Made by a program: the position numbers and the translations under genes. 64,000 nucleotides of DNA from Schistocephalus solidus (taxonomy: Eukaryota > Platyhelminthes > Cestoda > Diphyllobothriidea > Diphyllobothriidae): assembly GCA_017591395.1 (NCBI GenBank), contig WEDG01001090.1, forward strand, positions 124,001 to 188,000. The letters run 5' to 3'. Shown here piece by piece: positions 23,307-38,300 of this stretch. How positions within the stretch are numbered: position 1 is the first letter of the stretch; each line of letters starts with the position of its first letter. The notes under the pieces were generated by a model that saw nothing but the letters and a program-made list of their open reading frames with translations, was not told the DNA's origin and made no database searches.

Positions 23307-26300
23307 CTGAAAGCAGAAACAACATATAGCGTCAAACATATGTTGCTGAGCGTTGCTAGACGGCCGGAAGGCCAGTAAGTCTAGACACCAGCAATAGTAA
23401 CTTGGCCGTAATAGTAGTAATTATAATAACAGTAAATCACAAGATCAGCAATGATACCCATGTAAGTATTGAAGAGGTCGAGTTTGGCGAACGTAGGCTT
23501 TCGATTATTCATCATCAGGCCTTTCAAATAATATGAGGGTAGAGAGACAAAAGTTTAAACATCCAATAAACAGGAAGTATGGGGTAGAGGGTTGAGGGGG
23601 ATCAGAGGTCAGGGGTTATAGTCTAGTCCTATCACGAGGCCGAAGGAGGGGGAGGGAGAAGGAGGGACCCGACAATTAGTTAGGTTTCCGCTTCGCCGCT
23701 GTAGTGCGACGTGGCAGATTTGAAAACGCATGTTGAGTTCGTCTTCGGCCAAGGGAGCCTTAGGGCCACTATAAACGCTATTTGCGAGCATAGGGTTGGG
23801 TTGGTTAACCATATTGCCACTACCGCTGCCGTCGCAAGTATCCGCTGACGCAGGAACTTGTCAGCACTTTATAGATGACACGGAATGCTTGGTTGACGTC
23901 TACCCGGTGACCGCTGTCAACCAAGTGAGCCACAATCGCGCTAGAGATGGATTTTTCCATGCCTTGTTTTAGCCAGGCAGGATGGTGCTCGCGCATCCAC
24001 TTGGATATGCGCCTGGTTGTTTGACCAGTATAACCTGCCCCACAGGAGCAAGTGAAGGCGTAGATGCACATTAAAGAGTTCTGAAAGGTCAGTCTATCCT
24101 GGTCTTCAAGGCGAAGATGTGGAGGGCTTGAGAGCACTAGTCTTATCTTAGCGGCTGGGTACGTGCGCGCGATAGCAGAAGAAGTTGTAAAAGTTCGCTC
24201 GCCGGTTCCCTCGAAAAGGTTATTTAAGAAATAAGTCCTTGTTCTCAGCCGTCGGCACGTCCAACGTTGGGAGACGTTCCTCCATATTTATTGATAAACT
24301 GCTCAGGAAATGCGTTTTCTCGCAGAATGGTTTGTATACGTGCGAGTTCATTCTTCAATGTATCAGGAGTACATATTCTCCTAGCTCGGTTTGTGAGACA
24401 GCGAACTAGGCTTCGTTTCTAAGTAAGTGGTAAAAAACTGCAGAAATTTGTGTATTGACCTGTCCATGTTGTCTTACGAAATACACGTATACGAACTGTT
24501 CCATCAGGTGTTCTGTTAAGTAAGACGTCCAGAAAGGGGAGGCATTTCCCTTTCTCTTTTTCCAAAGTGAAGGCTATCGCTGAGTGAGCCTGATTCAATC
24601 TATGCAGGAGAGTGTCAAACTAAGGCTTTTCATCTGCTATTGCAAACATATCATCTTGATATCGAGAATAGGAAAAAAGGTCCTTTATAACAGGAGAGAG
24701 CTGGTTGTTCTCTAATTTTCCCATGAAGACATCAGCTAGTAGAGCTCCCAGTGGTGATCCCATCGCTACGCCATAGATTTGACGGTAAATTTGACCAGCA
24801 AAACTGAATTGAACACATTTAGCGTGTAGCGAAAGAACAATTCCTTGAGGTCTCCGACTGGCATGCGGATTGGGGACTCCCATCTTAAAATCTCATCACA
24901 TAAAAATTCTATGGTTTCCGTGAGGGGAATAATAATGAACAAAGACGCGACATCTAAGGACAACACCGTTTTCCCATTGAAATTTGTGTTTATTACGGAA
25001 TCGATGAATTCAAACGTGTGCCGTAGGCTACGTGGTGCTATTTGGTGTTGAATCGGTCTAAGCCTTCCTGGGGCTACTTCGCAATTGCGTGATAGGGTGA
25101 ATTGCACATGTCTAGTATCGGCCGTATTGGAAGGTTTTGTTTGTGAACCTTTGGCAAACCATATAGGCTTGGGGGGATAGTACCGATGAGTTTAAGAGCT
25201 TAGAACTCCTATTCACCAAGAAAGCTTTGGTCTTTAAATTTTCGAAGACATTTTGTGAGTTCGAGTTCTACACTTTTAGTTTGGTCCTTATGATGCCTCT
25301 CTCTTTTGAACTTCGTGTCGTCTGCCAGGATTGATACGAACTTCAAAACTTCCTCATTTAGCCACAATTCTTTGAATTTCGCCAAATATTCTTTCGTGAT
25401 ATGCCTGATTCTTAGGGGTTTGTTCTAAGATATTGATAGTAACAATTCACGAGCGCTGATTTGAAATAATCCGTGTTCTCCGGTGTTGTGTGTACTAGGT
25501 CATGCGTCTGACTCAACAGTTTTTCAAATTGCACTTCTGCCACTTATCTGTTTGGGCTTTGGTTAGGGAAAAAAATTTTTGGTCCAAGGATAGAACTTCG
25601 ATCAGGTATTTGTCAAGCGTCAAGTTAGTGAAATTATGTACGTACCGCTCCGGAACATTTGCTGCCTGTGCCTTAAACGGGCTGACACTGCGAAGAAGCT
25701 CTATCCATTCTACTTTCATATGTTTTTGGGTCACGGTCTGAATGTAACTGTTAAATAGGCTTCGTTCTTCAGTACTTCTTGTTTATTGGTTGTTTAAACT
25801 TTTGTCCCTCTGTCCTTCCCTATATTACTTTAAAGGCCTGATGAGAAGTAATCGAAAGCGTAAGTTCGCAAAATTTGACTTCTCAAAGTACAAGATGTTG
25901 ATAGAGAAGAGGTAACACATCAGGTCGCCAGATACAAAACCCTATAAACGTGTGGGGTTTATGATGGCAGAGACTGTTTCGTCAAGATGCTGTGGGTGAA
26001 CAGTTCGGAAAGCGTTTGGTCAGCTCAAGTCAAAAGGCTAAGCCTAACGACACATTGGTCGTAAATTGAAACAGCACAGGACCACTACTATAGAACGCCA
26101 GAAATTGATTAGGGGTATTTGAAGAAGGCAGTACTTACATACGAAATCGGTGAATGACTTCGGTTTCCGTTTCCAGCTGACAAAGACCAGATAGATGGGA
26201 ATGGCCGACAGCATGAGAATAATATTTGAGAGGGACTCCTTCGGCTGCTGATAGGCAGTCAGACAGAGAATGAAGAGGTCACAGAAGAGAAAGAGAATGG

Positions 26301-29300
26301 GGAAGAAGATTGGCAGCTGAAAGGAGAAATATTCTCTGGTAAGGAAGCTGGGAAACGAATTAAGTAACCAGCCGTAACAAGATTGGAAACGGCCTGTGAA
26401 ATAAGAGCTCAACCGTGTACAGAATACCAAATCGAAAGTCTGCCAAAAACTTTAAAAAAGACAGCCCACTACCGTACGGGAGCCTTCAAGTGACTACGAA
26501 AATATGTGGTGTACCTCGTGAAATATTAGCTGAAATTCTGAACTGTTTTCGATTAGAAAGGACTACTTAGGTGGGGTCTTCATATTGATTTTGGCGCAAC
26601 ACAATCGCAAAAGATAGCAGTCACGTTGGGAGGCCGGCTTTTGAGCGCGCTCCTTTGCATCCGATTGTGCAACCCACCATACTCGGTAAGTTAGCACGCA
26701 GTTTTTTATCTTGGATGTTCTTATACACTCGAATATCTTTTACGGAAAGCAAGAAAAAAAACACCCGATTTTGTACCCATTTAATGCTAAGTTACGTCTG
26801 CTTAGAATCTTATGCTCGAAGAACGGGCATGTTTGGGTTGTAAATTCCCGAATACTTTTGAACCCGACCTGTCGTTGCACTTACATTTTCCACAGTATAA
26901 GCTGTATGCGTTCCCGGTAAGAAAAATCATTAACTCCTTTCATGATTTTGTAATGGATTTGGACTATGCTGTATACTTCATAAGGGGTCTTTCGGGATTT
27001 TGGTCAGAATTTCCCGAGATACGCCACCTAGAGGCAAAATCCTTTCATTTTATCAAAAAGTCAGAGGAAGCACACACCTGATTACATTCGGACAGCCTCC
27101 ACTAACAGAAACACCACTCATACCTGAAAGTCAGTTTCCATATTGGGGTCCTTGTAACGAAGGTATAGAAGAGCGATAACAGCAAGAGCGGCAATGAGAG
27201 CAAAAGCGAATCCGGCGAGCTCAATGAGTTGAAACAGGTTACTGTAGAACTGGAAGCCAACTCCAATTATCATCTAAAAAAGTAGGCTTTGAGGAAACCG
27301 GTTGAATTTGAAAAACATGAGCACGAGAATAAAGGTCCCAAGAGGATGTAAATCGGCAACTGTAAGCATTGCACACCGCGAACTGTGGGCCTCACATTAG
27401 GGAATGCAATTTTCGGGGACTTAGAGACTAGTGATACTTGAGAGTTAAAGCACCGTTATTCAAAGGCTCATGCAGCAGGCCAATAAGGGTGTGTACTGCC
27501 TACAATCCATTCATACAATGGAGCGCTACACGGTACCTTGTCCAGAATAGAGTGGCGAAATAGGCTTTTTATACCAAGATTTTCAAGGGGTAGTTGAGTG
27601 CTAAAAAGCTCTTTATAGGCCAAATTGGGGACGCATGTAGGACTTCACCGTTGGACGGTTGACAGAGCACACTTGGTGACATGATCAGGGATCATAGTCA
27701 AGAAATATTGACTTTGCACGGATTGAGTACAGTCATCCACAATTACAGGTAAAACGTGACGATGGTTGCGTGCAGTAAACCTCGGTGCCGAAAACCATGC
27801 AAAGGCAAAAAGATGACACCCTTTGGAGTTTATCACCAAAAATAAACTCACGATGGCTAAAATAGAAGGGAGAGGTGTCAAGTTTTCGTGGTGAACAAGA
27901 GCGAGTACTGTTGGCATGTGACCTTCGCGGGCGCCGGCAAACGCCAACCTGGGAAAATAAGGACAAAACACTTTCGTATTGACAGTTCAACTACAGAAAG
28001 ATCGAGTACTTCTTATCCGTCTAGAACGCACATGGAAAGTCATTATGAAACAGTAAATTTTTGCAGCTTGTAAATCAACTGTTTTAAAGTGTTTATGGTA
28101 AACGTCACTTCAGAAATACGCAGATACACATGCCAAAAAGTCAAAGAATTAAGACAGTGAATATTTATGTAAAAGGCCTAGGCTGGTAGCATGATCATAA
28201 CTGACACGTCGAGAGGTACCACTGGCAAAGACAGGAAGAATGAAACAGGTCTAAAAGACTTGTTGATAAGCTCAGTAGGCCAAGCTACAAAACAGGCCAC
28301 AAAGACGTGGGAGTTGAACCCAGATGCGAGTAAGAACCGAGTCAGATACTCTATCAATTCAGCTAATGGAATATTCCCGACTGCAGTTGGCGGGTTGGGA
28401 GTCCATGGCTCAGTGACCAGCTGGTTTCAGACTCACAACGCGAGTCTGCCCGGAGTGGGTTTGGCGCATGGCTGGCTGGTAAAGGCAAATAAGTCAGACA
28501 CGACCACCTCAGTCTCCCTCATCTTAGTCGGTACTGATTCTCTGAATATATTTGTATTAGGCCTCTCTAGTAGTTCACCCATCACTTTGAGAATATTGAG
28601 TATTTGTCGAAATCAACGTGCCCATCTGGATTCCAAATCGGAGCTCCTAAGTGAAATATCTGCTCGCAGTCCACCAATCAGGATAGATAGAGGAACCTCC
28701 CCCACGAGTAACCCATCTGTGCGAATATTTAAGATGGACAAAGTAAGCGTAAAAGTTAATTTCGAAACAGGTATCTAAAAGGCCCTGCTACGGAAGAAGT
28801 GGCTACGACACTGGTCGAAAAAATATTCACTACTGTCTGAAAATTTTGCTCTCAGTCAGTTGCAGCAGGGATTATTTTTCCGATAGTTTAGGTGTAACGG
28901 ACCCTCGCTCGAGGATAGATGTCTGTTTTCCTACAGAATTTCGGCAACGCACCCGGAGATCATGCGCAAGGATAGATGCACCACGGCAATATTTCCCTGC
29001 AATTCAAAAGGCATGAAGGACGCGAATTACTGTTAAGTGTGCCAACAGTTGCGCGTGCAGTATAAGTAACCGCAGAAAATGAACGATAACTCTGTCTGTG
29101 GACGACCGAGTGTGGTGCTGGTTAACATGTGTAAGACAGATTCAGATCAGGCTCCTAATGAGAACCGTTGGCTCAATATAAAGCATGGGGATTTAACCGT
29201 GTGAAACATTTCTGCATTACCAGTTTATTGAATGGTAAGTAATCCCTCTGAATACAAAGAAGATTGAAATTTGCTTCATTACAAAGGTATGAGTTAAATG

Positions 29301-32300
29301 TCATAGCATATTTCGATGGTTTCCCTTCCATATAAATTGAGATGGCTTTCGGTGCCCTAACCTCAATATTGTTCAGTGATTTCAGACGATAGCATAAGTT
29401 TCAGTAAGAAAACGGCAAACAAAGCCGCTGTGGAAAGAGTTCTTTTACCTCTAATTGGAACAAACTAGCAAAAAAATGTGAGTCCTCAAAAATATTTCAT
29501 TTTAAGGAATATTGAAAAAAATACTAAGCTTAGCTCTTGAAAAGAAGTTGACGGAAGACATAGTTACCGAGACATTGACATCACTTCGCTATTGATGCTG
29601 CCGAAGACAGAAGCACCGACAAAGACAGGCATGGCGTGGGCGATCCATGGCATGGCTCGATTTGCAAAGAGCTGAAAGAAGTTCGAAAGATAAGTTAAGT
29701 TCGGAGAATTGATTTTTCACACTAGGAAAAACGAATATCCTCGACACACTGAGTAGACAGTGGCGGACACGAAGTCGAAATGTAGCCAGTACAGGCTTGC
29801 ATTTAAGACGTAAGTTTACTTTTCCTTTTTTCCAATGGTTCTACCTTTGCCTTCTATTTGTTAGATATCCTACGGGTCTCGGGACATTGGGCGGGAAGAC
29901 AGCGCAAAGAATATTACTTGCTGTGAAAGACGGGAGTTGAAGAAAACGATACACAGTGATGGTAATAGGCGGTACAATACACAATCGCAAATTGGATTCT
30001 TCGACTGGTTGATTAACCTCCAGTTCACCAGCCAGTTGGTCATAGTATTTAACCTGATCCACGTATCCAGTGAAAGCTCGAAAGAAATAATAGAACTGAC
30101 CGCGAAAATTGTTTGACATCCACACAAAAAGGCCAGGACTTACCACAGCCACGGCAGCCGACCCATCACCAGTGCCAAGCAATTCGAAGGGAGAAAGGAC
30201 CGCAAGGTAAGCAACATTTGCTAGCATGTACAAGCCAGTTACTAGACCTAGTCCAAGCACGATTGCAAGAGGAAGATTCCTAGAAAGGAATAAATCAAGA
30301 AAGGAAACAATGAAATGTCCAGATACCCCAAGTGCAGACCTGACTTTGCCTTCTGAGTTCAAAGTCAGCAAGACACATTCGAATGACGAGTGCTAGTAAC
30401 ATGCAAAGATTACCTCCTAATAACATAATTTCTTTAACCAGATGGAGTCTTCACGAAGAGTGGAACACAGTACTGAAAGCTAAGTTTAAAGGAAGAAAGT
30501 AATTAAATAGCGGACCTTAATATTAAAGTAAGTTACAGATAGCAACGAAGCCCAACGAAGGTGGAAAAAACGCATCCGAGCATTCAGCAGCAGTAACAGC
30601 AGGCTCTCGAATTTTCGAGAACGTTAATCAGCTGAAAGGTCTAGAATGTACTCACTACTACCTGGTGCCTTCGTCATTGTGGGATAAAGGATCACGAGAA
30701 AGACGTCCCAGGAAACGACAAAAGCTTTCAGTCGCAGGATAAGAATGGATGACACGATGCAGACAGCTGCATCGCCTATGGATAACATGCTGAAAAATTT
30801 CAAGGAATGGGAAAGAAGGCTTAGTACTCAATGCTCCACACGTACTCAGTAGCCGATAACAAAGCGCCAACCATCCAGTCCAGCAGTAAAAAATAATATT
30901 CCTTGACAATCCTACCCAAGGTAAACGCATTTTTGGAGCCGACACCGCTAAATGCAAACTTCCAACAACGCTCGTCTACATCTTATTCTGAACTTGAGCA
31001 CACATCAGATAATTTTCAAAGAACAAAAGATGCTGTTCGTCCCGGAACGGTTGTAAAACCTTACTGATATTACTCAAACGTCCAGAACACAACAATCGGC
31101 AACACCCATGATTCCCATCGTACCTAAACATTAACGCGTACCACTTGCCTCAAAGAAAGTGTCCATGAGCAAGTAAACCTCCAACCGTCTCAGTCATCAC
31201 CTTAATTAAGTAATCAGTCCTCAGACCTCTTGCTTATTAATGGGCAGACCACGTCTCGTCTACTTCGCTAAGTCTATAGTTCCAGTATGGAGTACACTGG
31301 AGAGAGCTTTCTATACGACAGCTGCGAAAACTGGATTCACTTAAAATACTCGTTACTACTACCCGCAGCGGTCCACTGTCTTCCAAAACACCAATCCCGG
31401 GCCTAACCCACAAACTTATTGCTCATCTGCATTCCGGTCACCCGCAGCGATGGTTTTCCGACCAACAGTAACGACAGATGACGGGGTGTCGTTGTAGCTG
31501 TATGGCCACTCTCAGTTCATCGACGCAGTTGGATAGCCGCGCACGATAATGCGCTGTCGAAGTTACGCTGTAGCAGCTACACTACTGGCGGATGCCATAC
31601 GCAGAGGTAATATAGGCGACACCTTCTAGGCCGGTTAGGGCAGGAATTACTAAGGTCACATGAAGGACTTGTAAGAAATGCACTGATGGTCCCCAACAAA
31701 CGCAACGGTTGAGCCGGACACATACTTCGCCCCGCTCCAGCACACAGCTTCATAAACCATACTCAATATGGTCGCCACACCTCAGTAACCGTCCTTGACC
31801 GGCTGATCAAAGAAGATAGGGACATCCGGCGTGAGTCTCCACGCCCGGTAGTTTCTGAAATAATTCCCATACTCCCTTTCGACATACGAACCCAAAAACT
31901 CCTATAGAGTAGACGACACGCAAACGCGTAGGCAGGCAAGGCTAATGTGGATCGTCCATATACCTTAGCACAGTTGTACTTAATAGTGGGGTTCGGTAAC
32001 CATCTTGGATTGCCAAACAGTTCTATTTACGCAGGCAGTGCTTACACTTAAAAAGTGGAGGAACTTCGAAACGTGTCCTGGTAAGATTGAACACGCCACT
32101 GGAAAGCCAACAGTGGCTCGGAGACGCGAAATATGCGGTCGAAACACAGCAACAAATAAAAACTCCTGTCCCAAACTCCATGCCTTCCCACAGACTACCA
32201 GCGTGAAACTGCCACCTAATTACTTCAATATCCACGTAGGTACAGACCACGCTACCTAAGGGGAATTTCTCGTTCGCTGCTGGATCGGCAGCTGAAAAAT

Positions 32301-35300
32301 CAATTGCTTTTTTCTCCTGTGGGCACGGACGGAAGTCTTTTCCAGACCAGGATCTTTTCCAACTTCCGGTCCGCGAAAAGACGATGTGGGTGCACCATAA
32401 CTTGCGTCACTAGCAGCTACTGGGGGCGTAATCAGTATAACGTTTCCTTTACCAAACGTGGTGTATTTTTGGATGGACCACTGTTTGGTTTTTTCCAACC
32501 CGAGGCTTCAGTTGAGTTCCAGTGGTAAACCACAAGGCAAACCAGGCGAGTCGGTTACTGTATTGTTGGAAACGACTGAAGGCTCATAGAATGTGAACCA
32601 TCACACGACTCTTAGTGAGGAACAAATGCAAGAGTGCGAACAAATTTCAATTTGAGACGGAATGAAGGGAACTGCAACGTCACTCACCCCTTCGTTTTAA
32701 AAGTTCCACTAGAGTAAGTCGGCAGCACCAGGACTGGGTTGATGACAACGACGAACAAGTCAGCAATCCACCCTCCGAAAACACAGGCTACAAGCATCAA
32801 CGTCAAGCTGCAACGAAGTCGTCGATCGACTTCCTAAAGCAGACACCAATGATAGAACTCGATTTTTCACCCTCCCTCTGAGAGACGGCCAAGGCGGTGC
32901 AGACAGCTGTCCGGCGAAAAAATGCCGGAAACCGACTTTATTCTACCCGAATTTACAAATAAGATGACTTCCAAATCATGGACAAGCTTGCTTTCCTGTT
33001 CTTAACTTGGAAACAGGGAGAAAATCTGCCTAGACTTTAAATATACCACCATCGTCAACTTATCCAAACGCAAGGAGTATCAGCAACTTTGAGAAAACCC
33101 CAAAAGCATCGCCTTTTTCAACATTAAAAACAGAATCTTCGCCGAAATACAACTCAATCGCGAAAACAGGCACTTGGAGCAAGGACTCTTTCAGGAAACA
33201 AAACGCTAGTCCGGAAACATAATGAAGCCATGGAGATGATCTTCGCGACATGCCAACTGTAGGAAAAGTGACAGGAAATGCGAACCAGCCTTTACGCCAC
33301 CATCATTGGTTAGACGAAGGAATTCAACACAGGGAATTACGAAGGACTCTGGATGTCCAGAGAGCTTCACGCACATGACCACACAACTAAACGATAGAGG
33401 AATGACGTGCGCCACGGACAATAGGCCAGTTTTTGAAGCTTTTATGATGACAAATAGATGATTCTTGACAGTGCTCTTGGTCACAACCGCTTCACTCTAA
33501 AATGCTACGCCATGCTGATCAAGGCCTAATGTGAGGACGGCCAGAACTCAACACCAACTACCGAACTGATGGACAGTTACTCGAAATCCGACGTATGAAG
33601 GCCCCTTTGATAGTCTAAATGGCCACGGTCCCCGATTTTGCGCTAAACACATGGGAGCAGGCATGTAGCGGAGTTTAGGCTTCTTCGTGTCTAGTTGTAC
33701 CAGCTTTGGACTGCAAAGGAGCATGAAGAAGGCAGTGGTTATGCGTCAACAGGCACCAAATGATTATTGCAACCAACCAAATATCAATATAAACTTAACT
33801 TGCTTCACAGCTGAAGACAACTTCGCTTGGCTATGACGCATCATTCCAAAAAAGAGCAATCTCGACTACAAATTCGCAACTCAGATCTCCGAAGTCAGTT
33901 GGGCCTTTGGACGGTTCAGCACTCCGGTTAGAACCACCGCGGAATCCTCCGCAATACCAAACTGCAGATGTGTAGGGCAGTTGTCCCGACACTTTATTGC
34001 ACGTGACAGAGGAGTGGACTGTGCGCAAAGGCCAAACAAACAAACTCAATCGTTTTCACCTCAAGATTCCCGAGAATAGTGGAAGTGAAGTGATAGAAAG
34101 GATCACAGACGCCGAGATTGGGGAAAGAATCAGTGTTCTCAGTATCTACGCAATAATGAGGTAAGAACAGAGCAGTCAAATCATGAAGATTGACGACGAG
34201 CGCCTGCCCATGCGAGTATTCGACAGCGAAGTCTGTAAGGGTGCTCGCGAGCAAGACGGGCAAGTTACAAGGAAAATCTGCGGGCCTTCCTCAACCATCC
34301 GTAAATAATATAGGATGCTCAAGAGTATCTGGCAGTTCATGCGACATCCACCGCACCCGCTACAGTATTCGCGGCGCCAATGAAGCGCGCATGAACTAGT
34401 TTATAATGAAACAGACTTGTACCGCACCCCTTAAAATCTTTCCACATCTACTTTGCTTCGACGGAAAGACAGCGTTAAAACAACCGAAAGTGGGCGCGGG
34501 AGCAGTGGCTGACAAAGTTAAATAGGTCGCCAACGAGTGCCAAACGTGACCCGTTCCCGCACTACATGCATCCTCCTACTGTAAGGAGCACCTGACCCAA
34601 GATGGACAGGTGTGGCGCACCGTCGTAAGAACTGATGCAACAATCTACGAAGCGATGCCATATACAAGACCAAAGTAAGGAGGGAGGCAGGAAAATCTCA
34701 AATACTACGAAATATCATTGCAAACGCGCAACACCAGCCAGTGTCCATATTTTTAACGGATTTTTCCATACGGAATAAAATCATCAGACATCTCAGTGCA
34801 ATTTCGACACGACCAACCTGCCTCCCACCTTACAAAACACCAAAAGCACCACCATCACCGGTGCCGCCGCCGTCGCCATCAATAGCAGCGACGAGCACAC
34901 TCCTGTCACCCGACCCACTAGCACCACCTTTGTCCCTTCTACCGGCAATGCGGATCCAGTGCTAAGCTGTCCTTAATGCCACCGTATCATTGACTCACAC
35001 ACCGACCGGGTCCATTATTTGCGAATCCATCGCACTTAGACCGGCCAAGCAATATCAGGCGGCACGACAAACACCAGATCAGCCATAAGCACATCCATGA
35101 AGAGATCTAGGAAGACAACACACCGCAGATCTAATAAAAACACGCCCTACATGCACAGATATCCCTAGACTACATGTGAACCTGCTCCACGAGAGGCATT
35201 TACGCGACACCTCTCCACAACACGTCATTATGCCGTATGCATTCGGTCCAATTTTCCAGCGCCGGTATGGCAACCGAAACGTTGCGTGGAAGAACATGTA

Positions 35301-38300
35301 CATCTAAATTCAGGGGTACCAGGTTACTGGAGCAACATAGAGCGTTAAGCGGGAATCAGACGATGTGTGGCACGCGTAGACGGATTGGTTAGCTTTGTCA
35401 GCAAATGTACCCAATTTCATCCCCAGCTGGACAAAAACTCGGAGTCGACCGGTGTATGGCAGAAGAAAGAGTTTGTCCGATATAAAGGAACCCATTATCA
35501 CGCCAAGTCAGTCTTGTCCTCACTATGATAAATCTAACGTGCTTCAGCCTAACAGGCCTGATATAGTAATTCGGTCCTTCTAAGGACTGAAGGTTAGGCT
35601 GTGAGGGTTTCTCCTTGATTTAGCCGTAAAAGCGTTCTCACGAGTGCGACACTTGAAACTGACTAAATGTGGCCTTGTATATAGGAAACGGAAACAAGAA
35701 CGTGCAGCACGCGTAGACGATGAGAGACGAGTAGAGTCCGAGCATGTCAGCCTCAGTAAATTCGCATGCAAATCATCGCTGATGGGCCCATTATGGTGGA
35801 TAACACTGGGCAGCGTTGTTTGCTACGGTCGAACTGTCATACCCCCGACCCTAGCATTACGCCATTGTTATCCGTCAGCACATTGTAACAGATTGTAAAC
35901 CGGACGTAAATTAGGTTTAGGCTTATGAGCCAACTATTTGACAACCTTGTAATCGCCCAGAAGAGTCTCTGTGATTAAAAAGTTGAAAACGAAATTATAG
36001 ACCTAGAACTAAGCTGTCGGGACACAAGAAAAGGCACATGTATGGTTCAAGTCTTCTAAGACGCATCTTTTTGCCAGCGTGCGGTATCTGGTCCACCGCG
36101 AAGTCTTTTTTAAGGCAACAATGTCAGCAACTCAGGACAAGAGAATGACCTGACTGCCAAATACTATGGAAGATTAAAAACATCCCGTAAACCGATAATT
36201 TTCCATTTAAGATCAGGGAGGCGAAAAAAGTCGATGGGAGGCGCTTCGCCCGAGGCCAACTTTCGCAGTTTTTAAATCAGCTTTTCGTAAAAAGGCTCCC
36301 TATTAGGCCTCGTGCGGTTGATTTTCTCAGCATATAAATTCCACGAACTTGAAGACGACTAGCGATTTAAAAGAACGCGAATGACTACTTTTAAAGACAG
36401 ACAGAAGGAAAACTTTGGATACCAAATTGTTTTCTCCGAGGCCACTTTACCACCTGAACACTGAAGCAACGGCGGACATCACGGTAGATATAAAAATCGA
36501 CGTACATTGTTGAAACTCGGTTCACTGCTTTCTGATGGATCATAGCTATGAAATCATAGTAGCTCATTAGGCTATATGTAAACGCAATTTTTTACATACA
36601 CTTTAAGATAAGTTTAATATTATGAGATTTATGGTGCAAAATCACTTGTTATGCGGTTCCTATTCGACAAACCAACTTATTGTCCCTTAGACATCATGAA
36701 GTTAAAAATAAAAATAAAAACAATTTCCTTAAGTGTTTTTCAGCTTCACCCAAAAAAGATTAAACTAAAATTTATTAAGACTGACAAGGACATTATTCCG
36801 CCAAGATCTCTTTATTTATCGGCGGTCTCGTCACAATCGTACAAATAGTCTAAGAAACTAAGTAAGACACCGACAATTATTTAGTTAATTAAAACAGCTG
36901 AATAGGCCTGATCGGTCATATACTGCAACGGTTATTACGGCGTAGGTTCTAATGTACTCCATGTTTATTTTAAAAAAAACCATTTGAGGATAAAGAAAGC
37001 TTTAATAAGTTGGAAGTTCTGATGATGTTGAGAAGATAAGTACAAATCTTGGAATTCTAAAAAATCAACTTCTACCAGCATAACAAAAAGGCCTGGCTTG
37101 AAAGGCGTGGTATCTCAATTTACAAATTATAGAATTGAAATTAAAAATCAAAAGGACAAGCTCACCGCCCAGGATTGTCCATCTCTTCGACCAAGAAGTT
37201 CAAATAGTTCCTAAGTAAAATAATTATGCAAGTAAAACATCTTTGGCCGTAAAGGAGGAAAAACATTACATGTTGTTAGTTTCCCAGAAGGAAGACAGAA
37301 AAACAGAAAAGCATTAAACGGGATGAATAACTAATCAGGTAGTTTTACTTGGCAGGAGGGCATAACATTCGTCTTCAAGAACTGATTCCGCGCATCAATG
37401 AAATTCAAGTCTTCTCGAGATACGTATACCACATTCGATTACTAAACTTCTGCGCCGATCTTTATCGAGCACCATGTATGACTTCACAACCGAAGCTATA
37501 CTGAAGGGTGGGTCTTAGTTTACATGTAGATCCGGCGTGAAGTGGTATTTATCGACCCGCAACTTAAAATGGGACAAACGTGAGGGTAAAAACATTAATA
37601 GTTGTCAATGGTACTTCTAGGTCCAAGAACTAACACCATAAGTATCACAGTCTCTGGGCGCAAAAAGCGACAAAGAAAAATCGCACTGTGAACTAACACA
37701 AAGTCTGATAACAGCTAAAGCGCCATGGTTATGTTATTCCCAGTTATCAGAGATGGTAGGTAACTAGTGCCGCGTTGAAATTCAGATGCAACCTTGCATT
37801 CCTAAATAGAGACAGTCTGTGACTGTTTAAACATAAATCTTAGTCAAATGAGCACTTCATTCAAGAATAGAATGGATGCTGTGTCAGAGGGGAAGAATGG
37901 TTGCGAGTAAATGCGACTGCAGACGGGAAACATAATCGTCATCGATACGGGATGGGGACAGAGGTAAGTGCGCCAACGTTAGGTGTTAAGAGTTTCAGTT
38001 ATGGTTCGCTGTGTCAGGGGGAGGGGATGGCGAGACAGTGAGATTCTACATGGTCCAGAAAAGATTAGCGGCTATTGTTAGGTTGTGGGCGCAAGTCAGT
38101 GAGCTGGGCACGCAGGCCTAGGTAATGAGAGTCCAGATCAACATGGTGGTTGATGTTGGTCGTGTTAGTGCCACGCCTCGAGGAATTCATGCGCCTGCTT
38201 GGTGTTAGCCATTGCAACAACTTCGGTTCCGTCCCAATTGAAGCGATGGTTGAACTAAAGGGCATGCACAAAGACGAGTGACAAAGGGTCGCATTGACGG

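Larger units (their letters stand above)
23470..25895 (-). mobile_element. PLE 3: Penelope-like element in transporter intron 9, inverted ends
   Basis: Lies in intron 9 (23307-26138), same orientation as the gene. Ends 23475-23575 and 25783-25890 are inverted copies (GTTTAAACTTTTGTC..TCT and GGCCTGATGA...ATCGAAAGC) with hammerhead motifs. RT and GIY-YIG pieces lie between. A clear target duplication was not found. Confidence 0.82.

Noticed and set aside
26812..27081. An 89-codon gene inside transporter intron 8
   Set aside because: It coincides with dispersed repeat family B, and the frame is not kept in the other copy.
35250..35300. Hammerhead-like GGCAACCGAAACGTTGC
   Set aside because: GAAAC is present but no CUGANGA core lies in the right place.
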